From Deltaproteobacteria bacterium (GTDB lineage: Bacteria > Desulfobacterota > Desulfobulbia > Desulfobulbales > BM004): a stretch of DNA of 6,070 bases. Below, piece after piece: positions 1-6,070 of this stretch. Numbering within the stretch: position 1 is the stretch's first letter; each line of letters starts with the position of its first letter. The position numbers were made by a program, and so were the translations under genes. The stretch spans positions 115,048 through 121,117 of the forward strand of contig CP070776.1 of NCBI GenBank assembly GCA_020346205.1, in the 5' to 3' direction. The notes beneath the pieces were generated by a model that was not told where the DNA came from, searched no databases, and worked only from the letters and a program-made list of their open reading frames with translations.

Positions 1-1383
1 TCAATGGCTACCCTGTTCAGCCTGCTTGCCCTCTACTCCTATGTTAAGGCAAGGCTTGCTGAAAAAGGCTTTACCAGGGCATGGCTTTTTGGGGCTGCAG
101 CGCTTTTTGCCGGCATGGCCCTGCTCAGCAAGGAGAACAGCGGTATGCTGCCCGTGATAATTGCAGGCTACGAGTTCTATTTCCTGCCTCGTTCACAAAA
201 GGGAAAAACAAATAACAGGAAAGCCTTTATTTTCTATACCGTTGCCCTTCTTGTTTTTATCGGTATCTGCCTGCTTTTTCTGGGCAGCAACCCCATACAT
301 AGCATTTTAGCAAAATTTTCCAGCAGGGAGTTCACCCTTGGCCAGAGGCTGTTAACCGAGACAAGGGTTGTTTTTCATTATCTATCACTTCTCATCCTGC
401 CTCTACCGTCCAGACTCAACCTCGCATACGACTATCCGCTCTCCACCGGGCTTCTTGCTCCACCCCAGACCCTTTTGGCTATTCTTGGCCTGGGCACCCT
501 GGTTGTTCTTATCTTTTGGCTGTACCGGAGGGACCGGCTGACATCCTTTGCGCTCTTCTGGTTTCTCACAAACCTGGTAATTGAGTCCTCTTTTATTGCC
601 CTGGAAATAATATTTGAGCACCGCATGTACATGCCATCCATGTTTCTCATACTGGCAGCAACGGCATGGCTTTTTCGTCTAACTGCCAATAAGCAGGCAA
701 TGGCCAGAACTGTGCTAATTGCTGCAACTGTTATACTTGCCCTGTTCACCTGGCAAAGAAACAGTGTCTGGAAATCAGAAATCTCTCTCTGGACTGATGT
801 ACTCAATAAAGCTCCTAAGTCGATGAGAGCTCATGGCAACCTGGGAAATGCATACAGCAAGGCCTACATGTACCCGGAAGCTGAACGTCACCTGCTGCAA
901 GCAGTTTCCATTGGCCATAATGACAAAAGCGGGAACTTCAGCTCTGAATACATGCAAAAATATCTGGCAAAGGTGCATGACAACCTGAGCCTGGTATACC
1001 GGGAAATGCAACAGTATAAGAAAGCAATTTTTGAAGCCAATTTGGCATTAGAGTTGGATCCATCCCGCCCAGACCCTCTGATAACACTTGGGATCGTCTA
1101 TTCCAAAATGGGTCAGCATCCAAAAGCATATGATTACTTTTTAACAGCTGCCATGAAAGGTGCTGAAAGCGTTGACCTTTATAACAATTGGGCTGTCAGC
1201 AGTTACAACCTTGGAAAAATTGATCAATCCATAAATCTTCTCAAGAAATCTATAACCCTTGATCCGGATCATCCTGAAAGTCACTATAATCTTGGTATCG
1301 CTTACAGCAGTAAAGGCATGCTGGAGGAGGCGCAACGAGAGATGCAGATGGCTATGAAATTACGTAATAAGATAAAAAATTAG
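1..1383 (+). CDS. TMTC-like polytopic membrane protein with C-terminal TPR domain (5' truncated by window edge)
   Basis: Probable GT-C-type membrane glycosyltransferase-like protein fused to TPRs. The frame is open from base 1; the ATG at 4 is internal, because it aligns with residue 165 of the complete paralog at 1394-3277. About 165 N-terminal residues are therefore missing, including the region where the paralog carries its Asp-Asp motif. Numbering from the first codon, hydrophobic helices run to about residue 250, with an SKE motif at 43-45 and FEHRMYMPSMFL at 205-216. A linker with RNSVW and SLW leads into about five TPR units (275-308, 323-356, 357-390, 391-424, 425-457). An extra stretch of about 15 residues separates units 1 and 2. 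Eukaryotic TMTC proteins are ER protein O-mannosyltransferases whose TPRs face the lumen; by analogy these TPRs would be periplasmic. Activity and substrate are unknown. A generic TPR membrane protein is the conservative alternative name. The stop is TAG at 1381-1383. Confidence 0.85.
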   Translation, partial: SMATLFSLLALYSYVKARLAEKGFTRAWLFGAAALFAGMALLSKENSGMLPVIIAGYEFYFLPRSQKGKTNNRKAFIFYTVALLVFIGICLLFLGSNPIHSILAKFSSREFTLGQRLLTETRVVFHYLSLLILPLPSRLNLAYDYPLSTGLLAPPQTLLAILGLGTLVVLIFWLYRRDRLTSFALFWFLTNLVIESSFIALEIIFEHRMYMPSMFLILAATAWLFRLTANKQAMARTVLIAATVILALFTWQRNSVWKSEISLWTDVLNKAPKSMRAHGNLGNAYSKAYMYPEAERHLLQAVSIGHNDKSGNFSSEYMQKYLAKVHDNLSLVYREMQQYKKAIFEANLALELDPSRPDPLITLGIVYSKMGQHPKAYDYFLTAAMKGAESVDLYNNWAVSSYNLGKIDQSINLLKKSITLDPDHPESHYNLGIAYSSKGMLEEAQREMQMAMKLRNKIKN

Positions 1384-1397
1384 TATTTTCTTATTAC
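1364..1397. terminator. AT-rich inverted repeat over both convergent stop codons; possible bidirectional terminator
   Basis: A perfect 9-bp inverted repeat, GTAATAAGA (1364-1372) and TCTTATTAC (1389-1397), encloses 16 bases. The stem can be extended by three A-T pairs after a one-base bulge. The plus-strand stop (1381-1383) lies in the loop and the minus-strand stop (1394-1396) in the right arm. Only two of the nine pairs are G-C, and neither flank has a clear T-tract, so it is a poor classical intrinsic terminator. Its position in a 10-bp tail-to-tail gap is where a shared terminator would be expected. Confidence 0.3.
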
Positions 1398-3277
1398 TGT
1401 AACGGCATATTTTTACGTTGCATTTTTTGTCGGGCAAGTTCCAGGTTATACTGCACCTGCTCATGACCAGGATCATAAGACAGAGCCTGAGAAAAATGAA
1501 ACACCGCTTTTTCATAATCTCCAAGCTGAGCATTCATAATGCCAAGGGTATTTTGCATTTCAAATCCATGGGGTTCAGATAATTCCAAAACTTTCTCGAA
1601 ATGGGGAATTGCCTGTTTAAACTTACCAAGTCCGGCAAACAGATAGCCCAACTGTATATGGGTATTCACTTTTGTGGGATCAAGTTTTGCTGCCTGCAAA
1701 AAATAAGAAATTGCTTTTTCATTTTCTCCTTTTTTTCTGAAAAGATAACCGAGATTGTAATAGGTGTCCGGGAAATCAGGCACGGCCTGCAACATTATAT
1801 TATAATGATAAAAGGCCTGTTCATACTCCTCTAGCATTGTATAGGAAAGCCCGAGATCCTGATGCGCTGATAAATGCCTGGGCTCAAGTTTTAACGTTTC
1901 ATCAAACTGTTCAACTGCTTGTCTGTGCAACCCCTTTTTATAGAGTTCCAGACCATAGTTATAATGAGCTCTCCAGTTACCGGGCGCATTTATGGCGTTG
2001 CTTTTATGGAATTCAAGCTGGTCAGCCCAAATACTATTCCTCTCAAATGTCCAAAACGAAAATAGTATTGCGATAAACACCATAACTCCTAGAGCAAGCC
2101 TTTCTTTCTTTAAATATCTGAAAGAAATCACAGCAATATACAGGCATAAGAACATGGAAGGCATATACATGCGATGTTCAAAGATGAGCTCCAATGGTAT
2201 TATGGTCGACTCAATCAACAGGTTACCGAAAAACCAGAACAGTGTGAAGGAAAACAGTCTCCGTTTTTTTGCCAGGAAAATTCCTGAAACCAGAAAGCAA
2301 CAAATAATTATTACTGCTAGCAAAGTATCAGGTGGACTGAAAATGGAACGGGATATTTCAAGGTCGTGCTCTAAGCTGAGACGCGCTGGAAGCGGGAGAA
2401 AAAAAATCCCCAGATAGAGAAATATAACACGAGATTCTGTCAATAATCTTTGCAATAATGTGAAATCTTTGAATCTATATCCGCTGAGAATGCTCTTTAA
2501 AGGGGCAGCCCCAAGAAATACATAAACAGACAAAAGCAGAAAGACAAATAACCCTGCGAAAAAGAGCCAATTTTTTTTTAACCAGGCCACAGATAAATCC
2601 TGAAAAAAAAACCATTCCAAAAGCAACACAAAAAATGGCACCATAACTGCAATTTCTTTTGAGCCAAAAGCGAAAAGCCAGGCCATAGAGCTGCAAACGT
2701 ACATAAAAATTTCCCGAGACCGCCTTTCAGTCTGTCGGCCCTTAACATAGAAAAGCAGTGACAGAACGGAAAACATTGCAGCCATGCCGTTCATCCTTTG
2801 CACCACATAGGTCACTGATTGGGTCTGTATTGGATGGACGAGCCATAATAGAGCACCAGAAAAGGCAATCAGAATTGGATTTACAATATCTTTTTTTTGA
2901 GCTGGGCTCGAAAGTAAGCCTTCAAAAAGAAAGAATAAAAAGATGGCTGTCAGGACATGCAAAGCTATATTTACGATATGGTAGCCCCTGACATCGTATT
3001 GATGAAAAAAATAATTCAATCCAAAACTGATATTGGCAAAAGGACGGCTTGCAACCGGGCTTTCCTTGACGGCCTTCATAAAATCAGAGATTGCCAATCC
3101 CTCAAATCTGATAGCAGGATTTTCTACAATATTTTGAATGTCATCAAAATAAAATGGGGCTTGTAATGTATTTGAATAAGCGAATAAACCTATAATAAGG
3201 AGAAGTAGGCATAAAACAATTTTTTTTATTGTAGCATTCCCGCTCATATTGACTGACAGCTCTTTCAGTTTCTCCAT
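1394..3277 (-). CDS. TMTC-like membrane protein with C-terminal TPR domain, complete
   Basis: Complete 627-residue paralog of the gene at 1-1383. An N-terminal helix (about 17-36) is followed by FYFDDIQNI with Asp-Asp at 45-46, the position of the acidic pair in the first luminal loop of TMTC/GT-C enzymes. Next come SRPF (77-80), GYHIVNIALH (98-107), HPIQTQSV (148-155) and SKE (206-208). About ten hydrophobic segments are visible in all, the last near 394-411, with FEHRMYMPSMFL at 366-377. Five TPR units follow (435-468, 469-502, 503-536, 537-571, 572-605). By family analogy it would transfer a sugar from a lipid-linked donor on the periplasmic side; this is unproven. The ATG at 3277 is chosen because AGAAG lies 9 bases upstream; an in-frame TTG (3280) directly precedes it, and an ATG at 3247 is a later option. 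It ends in tandem TAA TAA. prc lies upstream on the same strand, with no visible terminator and no convincing promoter between. The gene is AT-rich and has five homopolymers of 8-9 bases. Confidence 0.88.
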   Translation of the reverse strand: MEKLKELSVNMSGNATIKKIVLCLLLLIIGLFAYSNTLQAPFYFDDIQNIVENPAIRFEGLAISDFMKAVKESPVASRPFANISFGLNYFFHQYDVRGYHIVNIALHVLTAIFLFFLFEGLLSSPAQKKDIVNPILIAFSGALLWLVHPIQTQSVTYVVQRMNGMAAMFSVLSLLFYVKGRQTERRSREIFMYVCSSMAWLFAFGSKEIAVMVPFFVLLLEWFFFQDLSVAWLKKNWLFFAGLFVFLLLSVYVFLGAAPLKSILSGYRFKDFTLLQRLLTESRVIFLYLGIFFLPLPARLSLEHDLEISRSIFSPPDTLLAVIIICCFLVSGIFLAKKRRLFSFTLFWFFGNLLIESTIIPLELIFEHRMYMPSMFLCLYIAVISFRYLKKERLALGVMVFIAILFSFWTFERNSIWADQLEFHKSNAINAPGNWRAHYNYGLELYKKGLHRQAVEQFDETLKLEPRHLSAHQDLGLSYTMLEEYEQAFYHYNIMLQAVPDFPDTYYNLGYLFRKKGENEKAISYFLQAAKLDPTKVNTHIQLGYLFAGLGKFKQAIPHFEKVLELSEPHGFEMQNTLGIMNAQLGDYEKAVFHFSQALSYDPGHEQVQYNLELARQKMQRKNMPLQ

Positions 3278-3395
3278 CAATTGTAGCTTCTAGATAAACA
3301 AAAGATTAAACGCATCCCAAATAAAGTTCCAGAATTTTAGGTTGATATTAAAGAAAAGCCTTGTGGAGAAATATGTTTAATTTGAGGGATTCCTG

Positions 3396-5507
3396 CTATT
3401 TGGAAGCAACATTTTTTCGGAGAAGGTCAATAAAATCTACCAACGCCTCACCTGCTTCAACGAGTAATGGATCTTCAACGTTTATTAATGATCCATGAGG
3501 GGTATCTTCAGTATCCTTGCTTTTTAAATCTTCAAGTTTTTCCAATAATGGCTCATTTTTAGCAAGCCGCAAGGAATTTTCCAGTTGTAATCGCCATTCA
3601 TCAGACTCCTTACGCTCCTTTATTCTCTTCTCCTCTGACAATGACACTTCCTTCTTTTTCCGCATTTCTTCATTTCTTTGCCGCCTGTCCAATAAATATT
3701 GATAATCCAGGCTCATCCTGTTGCGGGCAGTATGCATATCCTTAAGCCAGGGCATAAGATTATCCATTTTGTAATAAGTCTGATATGGAATGGAATTGAT
3801 CTTGTCCCACGGAAGTGCCTCAGGTAAGGAACTTTCGCCAATATCTTCAAAAGAATAAAGACTGGGATAATAAAGATCCGGTATAACACCTTTATGTTGC
3901 GTACTTTTACCAGAAATACGGTAATATTTTGCTGTAGTTGCCTTCAACTGCCCCTTTGGAAGCGGCAGTAATGATTGAACTGTTCCCTTGCCGAATGTCT
4001 GTTCACCGAGAACAAGGCCTCGGTTGTAGTCCTGGATGGCTCCAGCAAAAATCTCTGAGGCCGAAGCACTCATTCTGTTAACCAGTACAATGAGCGGTCC
4101 GGAATATACAATTTGGGGGTCATGGTCCCTAACTATATCAATACGGCCATCTACATTCCGCACCTGTACACTGGGACCTAAACCAATAAAAAGTCCTGTC
4201 AGGCTGTTTGCCTCTTGCAGGGATCCGCCTCCGTTATCCCTCAGATCAATGATTATACCCTCAACGCCATCCTGCTTTAATTCTGTAAGCAGCCGCTGTA
4301 CATCTTTTGTTGTGCTCTTATAGTCTGGATTGCCGGCATGCATTCCCTTAAAATCCGCATAAAAAGTAGGAATATCAATAATCCCAATTTTATGGGTTTT
4401 CGTATCCCGCTTCACCTCAATAATTTCTTTTTTAGCTGACTGCTCCTCTAGTTTAACTTTGTCACGCACAATGCTGATTGTCTTGGTCTGGTGTTCGTCC
4501 TCAGCATCCGCCTGGATAATTTCAAGCCGTACCAAAGTGCCTTTCGGGCCACGAATTTTATTAACTACCTCATCAAGCCGCCAACCGACTATGTCAATCA
4601 TTTCACCATCAGCCCCCTGGGAAACCCCCACAATGCGATCGGCAGCCTTCAGCAACTTTGATCTTTCCGCCGGCCCTCCTGGTATCAACCTTACTACTTT
4701 GGTATATTCATCCTCACTTTGCAGAACAGCACCAATACCTTCCAGCGAAAGGCTCATATTAATGTTGAAATTTTCAGTACGGTGCGGGGAAAAGTACTGG
4801 GTATGCGGGTCAGTGGAAAGGGCAAGAGCGTTAATATAAAACTCAAATACATCATCGCTGCTGTTCTGCTGTATGCGTTTCAATTGATTCCGATACCGCT
4901 TCAGCAGTATTTCCTGTATTTCCTCAAGGGATTTATCAGCTAGTTTCAGACTTATTACATTGCCTTTCAATCGTTTACGCCACAATTCCTTCATGGCGGT
5001 TTCCGATTTTGGCCAGGGAATATCTTTCCGGTCTACACGCAGAGTTTCGTCGATATCAAATTTCATATCGTCAAACCCTTTTTCAACATTTTCTATCATG
5101 TATTTAAGGCGGTCTTCTACTCGCATCTGGTACCTGTTGAAAATTTCAAATGCGGGCTTAAGGTCTCCCTTATTCAAAGCATCATCCAGCTTAAAGCGGT
5201 ATTTTATTTCAAACTCCTTGATGTCATTCTCAAAAAAATAACTGTGACTTGGATCCAATTCATCCAGGTAACGATACAGAACTTTGGATGACAGCTGATC
5301 ATCAAGACTTATTTTTAAGTAATGGCGGTGTTTAAGATAATCGACAATATTTTTATTTATTTTCTTCTGCTTTTTTGTCGAAGATAATGCAGTAAAATCT
5401 TTTTCTATTTTCTGAAGGGTTTCCTGGCTTAAAACTACAACAACTGAATACCAGCTAACACAGCAGATAATAGCTGTAAGAATTATTCCCTTGTTAAGCG
5501 TCTTCAT
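3396..5507 (-). CDS. prc: Tail-specific periplasmic protease Prc/Tsp (C-terminal processing peptidase, S41 family)
   Basis: Serine endoprotease that degrades or trims periplasmic proteins from their C-termini; in E. coli it acts on FtsI, MepS and SsrA-tagged proteins. The ATG at 5507 gives 703 residues (E. coli Prc has 682). It opens with a basic stretch and a hydrophobic signal segment (about 7-26). An N-terminal helical domain (about 40-235) precedes a PDZ domain (about 250-340) with SLEGIGAVLQ and IVGWRLDEVV. The S41 core (about 375-555) contains DLRDNGGGS and SASASEIFAGAIQDY with catalytic Ser482, then FGKGTVQ with Lys507 and Gln511. The Ser-Lys spacing of 25 and Lys-Gln spacing of 4 match E. 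coli S430/K455/Q459. A Lys/Glu-rich C-terminal domain (about 560-700) matches the Prc-specific C-terminal family. An in-frame TTG at 5522 would add five residues but breaks the usual basic start of the signal peptide. The ribosome site is weak (GGA 10 bases upstream of ATG). It is divergent from recB and upstream of a TMTC-like gene on the same strand. Confidence 0.97.
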   Translation of the reverse strand: MKTLNKGIILTAIICCVSWYSVVVVLSQETLQKIEKDFTALSSTKKQKKINKNIVDYLKHRHYLKISLDDQLSSKVLYRYLDELDPSHSYFFENDIKEFEIKYRFKLDDALNKGDLKPAFEIFNRYQMRVEDRLKYMIENVEKGFDDMKFDIDETLRVDRKDIPWPKSETAMKELWRKRLKGNVISLKLADKSLEEIQEILLKRYRNQLKRIQQNSSDDVFEFYINALALSTDPHTQYFSPHRTENFNINMSLSLEGIGAVLQSEDEYTKVVRLIPGGPAERSKLLKAADRIVGVSQGADGEMIDIVGWRLDEVVNKIRGPKGTLVRLEIIQADAEDEHQTKTISIVRDKVKLEEQSAKKEIIEVKRDTKTHKIGIIDIPTFYADFKGMHAGNPDYKSTTKDVQRLLTELKQDGVEGIIIDLRDNGGGSLQEANSLTGLFIGLGPSVQVRNVDGRIDIVRDHDPQIVYSGPLIVLVNRMSASASEIFAGAIQDYNRGLVLGEQTFGKGTVQSLLPLPKGQLKATTAKYYRISGKSTQHKGVIPDLYYPSLYSFEDIGESSLPEALPWDKINSIPYQTYYKMDNLMPWLKDMHTARNRMSLDYQYLLDRRQRNEEMRKKKEVSLSEEKRIKERKESDEWRLQLENSLRLAKNEPLLEKLEDLKSKDTEDTPHGSLINVEDPLLVEAGEALVDFIDLLRKNVASK

Positions 5508-5543
5508 AAAGCAACAATCCAAATTGATTCATTAAATTTAATT

Positions 5544-5573
5544 TATATAAAAAAGGCCCCTACCAGGCGGCAA
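5544..5573 (-). promoter_or_regulatory. Candidate sigma-70-type promoter for prc
   Basis: On the minus strand TTGCCG (5568-5573) is followed after 18 bases by TATATA (5544-5549). The predicted transcription start is near 5537, giving a leader of about 30 bases to the ATG at 5507. The -10 sits in a TTTTTTATATAAAT run, so TATAAA or TTATAT are alternative registers. A perfect 12-bp palindrome, ATTAAATTTAAT (5531-5542), is centred on the predicted start. This is consensus matching by eye only. Confidence 0.35.
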
Positions 5574-5577
5574 GATT

Positions 5578-5604
5578 CCTTCATAGTATCAAAATTTATG
5601 AAGG
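5578..5604. repeat. 8-bp inverted repeat, possible operator upstream of prc
   Basis: CCTTCATA (5578-5585) and TATGAAGG (5597-5604) are perfect reverse complements separated by 11 bases. The element starts 5 bp upstream of the candidate prc -35 hexamer. Arm length and spacing fit a dimeric regulator site with arm centres about two helical turns apart (19 bp), or a weak hairpin in a transcript crossing the region. No regulator family is recognised from the sequence. Confidence 0.35.
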
Positions 5605-5780
5605 TTAAAGTCTTTTGTCCCAAATATAAAATCTCTATGCCAGAACCACTCCAAAATTCTTAGCATCCTACTTTTTACCCCATATATATTAAAGAGTCAA
5701 AATTGACTTGTACACCTTAATTAAAATAACTTCTTTTAAAAAGACAATCTTTATCCTTATACTCAATTATTGTTTTGGAC

Positions 5781-5810
5781 TTGCAGCAGATATGTCTCCT
5801 GGCGTATAAA
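5781..5810 (+). promoter_or_regulatory. Candidate sigma-70-type promoter for recB
   Basis: TTGCAG (5781-5786) is followed after 18 bases by TATAAA (5805-5810). This predicts transcription starting near 5817 and a leader of about 30 bases before the ATG at 5847. It is the best hexamer pair close to recB in the correct direction, but the support is consensus resemblance only. Confidence 0.35.
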
Positions 5811-5846
5811 TAACTCTACGATTAATAAAATTACCCCATTCACATT

Positions 5847-6070
5847 ATGCCTCAGACCTTCTGCCAACCCAAACAACCCGATACCTTTGATCTTGCCCGA
5901 AGCCCCCTGGGAGGCTTCAACCTCATTGATGCAAGTGCCGGCACAGGCAAAACCTATACCATTTGTGGCCTGGTAATAAGGCTTCTTCTTGAAAAAAACC
6001 TTACCATCGAGCAGATACTGGTTGTCACCTATACTGATGCTGCCACTGAAGACCTGCGAGACCGCATACG
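5847..6070 (+). CDS. recB: RecB, exodeoxyribonuclease V beta subunit (N-terminal fragment, cut by window edge)
   Basis: The first 74 codons, plus two bases, of a UvrD/Rep-type (SF1) helicase. The sequence around residues 21-38 ([18 protein letters not shown]) is a RecB-style Walker A motif, with the phosphate-loop Lys and Thr at 35-36. [16 protein letters not shown] (59-74) is helicase motif Ia; Proteobacterial RecB usually reads VVTFTxAATxELRxRI, so the Tyr and Asp are conservative changes. RecB is the 3'-5' helicase and nuclease subunit of RecBCD, which processes double-strand ends for recombination and degrades foreign linear DNA. The nuclease domain lies outside the window. The ATG at 5847 is the only reasonable start: an in-frame stop lies at 5826-5828 with no other ATG, GTG or TTG between. 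No clear Shine-Dalgarno sequence is seen. The divergent prc directly upstream means recB begins its own transcription unit here, and recC is not immediately upstream. AddA or another UvrD-like helicase is a less likely alternative. Confidence 0.88.
   Translation, partial: MPQTFCQPKQPDTFDLARSPLGGFNLIDASAGTGKTYTICGLVIRLLLEKNLTIEQILVVTYTDAATEDLRDRI

Larger units (their letters stand above)
5508..5846. other. AT-rich divergent intergenic region between prc and recB
   Basis: This 339-bp spacer between two divergent starts must carry the promoters of both genes. I see no convincing ORF, RNA gene or strong GC-rich hairpin in it. It holds one promoter-like hexamer pair per direction and several small dyads: a perfect palindrome at 5531-5542, an 8-bp inverted repeat at 5578-5604, a 6-bp inverted repeat at 5695-5708, and TCTTTT/AAAAGA around 5732-5744. 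In DNA this AT-rich, short AT dyads arise by chance, so only the 8-bp repeat is listed separately as a repeat. About 90 bases between 5605 and 5694 show nothing I can name. Confidence 0.7.

Noticed and set aside
432..806. Open frame of 124 codons on the minus strand opposite the first TMTC-like gene
   Set aside because: It lies wholly antisense to a well-supported coding frame, has no recognisable domain, and reads as an arginine- and serine-rich shadow.
1992..2417. Open frame of 141 codons on the plus strand opposite the complete TMTC-like gene
   Set aside because: Antisense to conserved membrane-core codons; the translation has no family resemblance.
3281..3395. Search for a terminator after prc and a promoter for the TMTC-like gene
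   Set aside because: The best hexamers (TTGGGA, 17 bases, TTATCT on the minus strand) match consensus poorly, and no hairpin with a T-tract is present; not annotated.
4459..4839. Open frame of 126 codons on the plus strand within prc
   Set aside because: Antisense to the PDZ domain of Prc; serine-rich low-information translation typical of a shadow frame.
5430..5507. Prc as a lipoprotein because of the Cys pair in its signal segment
   Set aside because: The residues before the cysteines (TAII) do not fit a lipobox, and hydrophobic residues continue after them.
5508..5522. TTG start at 5522 for prc
   Set aside because: It would add MDCCF before a normal signal-peptide start (MKTLNKG) and has no better ribosome site; the ATG at 5507 is preferred.
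3315..5626. TCCCAAATA occurs in both intergenic spacers (3315-3323 and 5618-5626)
   Set aside because: A single 9-mer match in AT-rich DNA, at different distances from the minus-strand starts and without extended similarity; likely chance.
5770..5976. 68-codon plus-strand frame running into recB
   Set aside because: It is in a different frame from RecB and overlaps its Walker A codons; the RecB frame has clear conserved motifs and this one has none.
1..6070. CRISPR array, insertion sequence, tRNA, rRNA or defence island
   Set aside because: No regularly spaced repeats, transposase motifs, terminal repeats with target duplications, cloverleaf or rRNA-like sequence was seen. RecB alone is housekeeping repair, not evidence of a defence island.

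Overview
The window holds four protein-coding genes, two of them cut by its edges. It shows no RNA gene, insertion sequence, CRISPR array or phage gene. The envelope genes and a Proteobacteria-type RecB point to a Gram-negative bacterium. RecB and an E. coli-type Prc, alongside TMTC-like proteins, would suit a Desulfobacterota or related proteobacterial lineage. That taxonomic guess is inference only; no marker gene is present.

Layout. From the left edge to 1383 (+) is the 3' three quarters of a gene for a polytopic membrane protein with a C-terminal tetratricopeptide (TPR) domain. It resembles the eukaryotic TMTC O-mannosyltransferases (GT-C fold). Ten bases later, on the opposite strand, ends a complete paralog (1394-3277, -) with the same architecture. 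The two genes converge tail to tail, and a near-palindrome covers both stop codons. After a 118-bp gap lies prc on the minus strand (3396-5507), encoding a periplasmic tail-specific protease with N-terminal, PDZ, S41 peptidase and C-terminal domains and an intact Ser-Lys-Gln catalytic set. A 339-bp AT-rich spacer (5508-5846) with promoter-like hexamers and several dyads separates prc from the divergent 5' end of recB (5847 to the right edge, +).

How they may work together. Prc and the TPR domains of both TMTC-like proteins should lie on the periplasmic side if eukaryotic topology holds, so the left 5.5 kb looks like an envelope-protein modification and quality-control neighbourhood. prc and the complete TMTC-like gene share a strand with no visible terminator between them and may be cotranscribed. 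recB belongs to DNA repair and is probably a neighbour without functional linkage.

The most interesting content is the convergent TMTC-like pair: strongly conserved in the membrane core, divergent in the TPR part, and different in base composition and homopolymer content. Nothing here proves a new system. The activity, substrate and sugar donor of bacterial TMTC-like proteins cannot be read from sequence.
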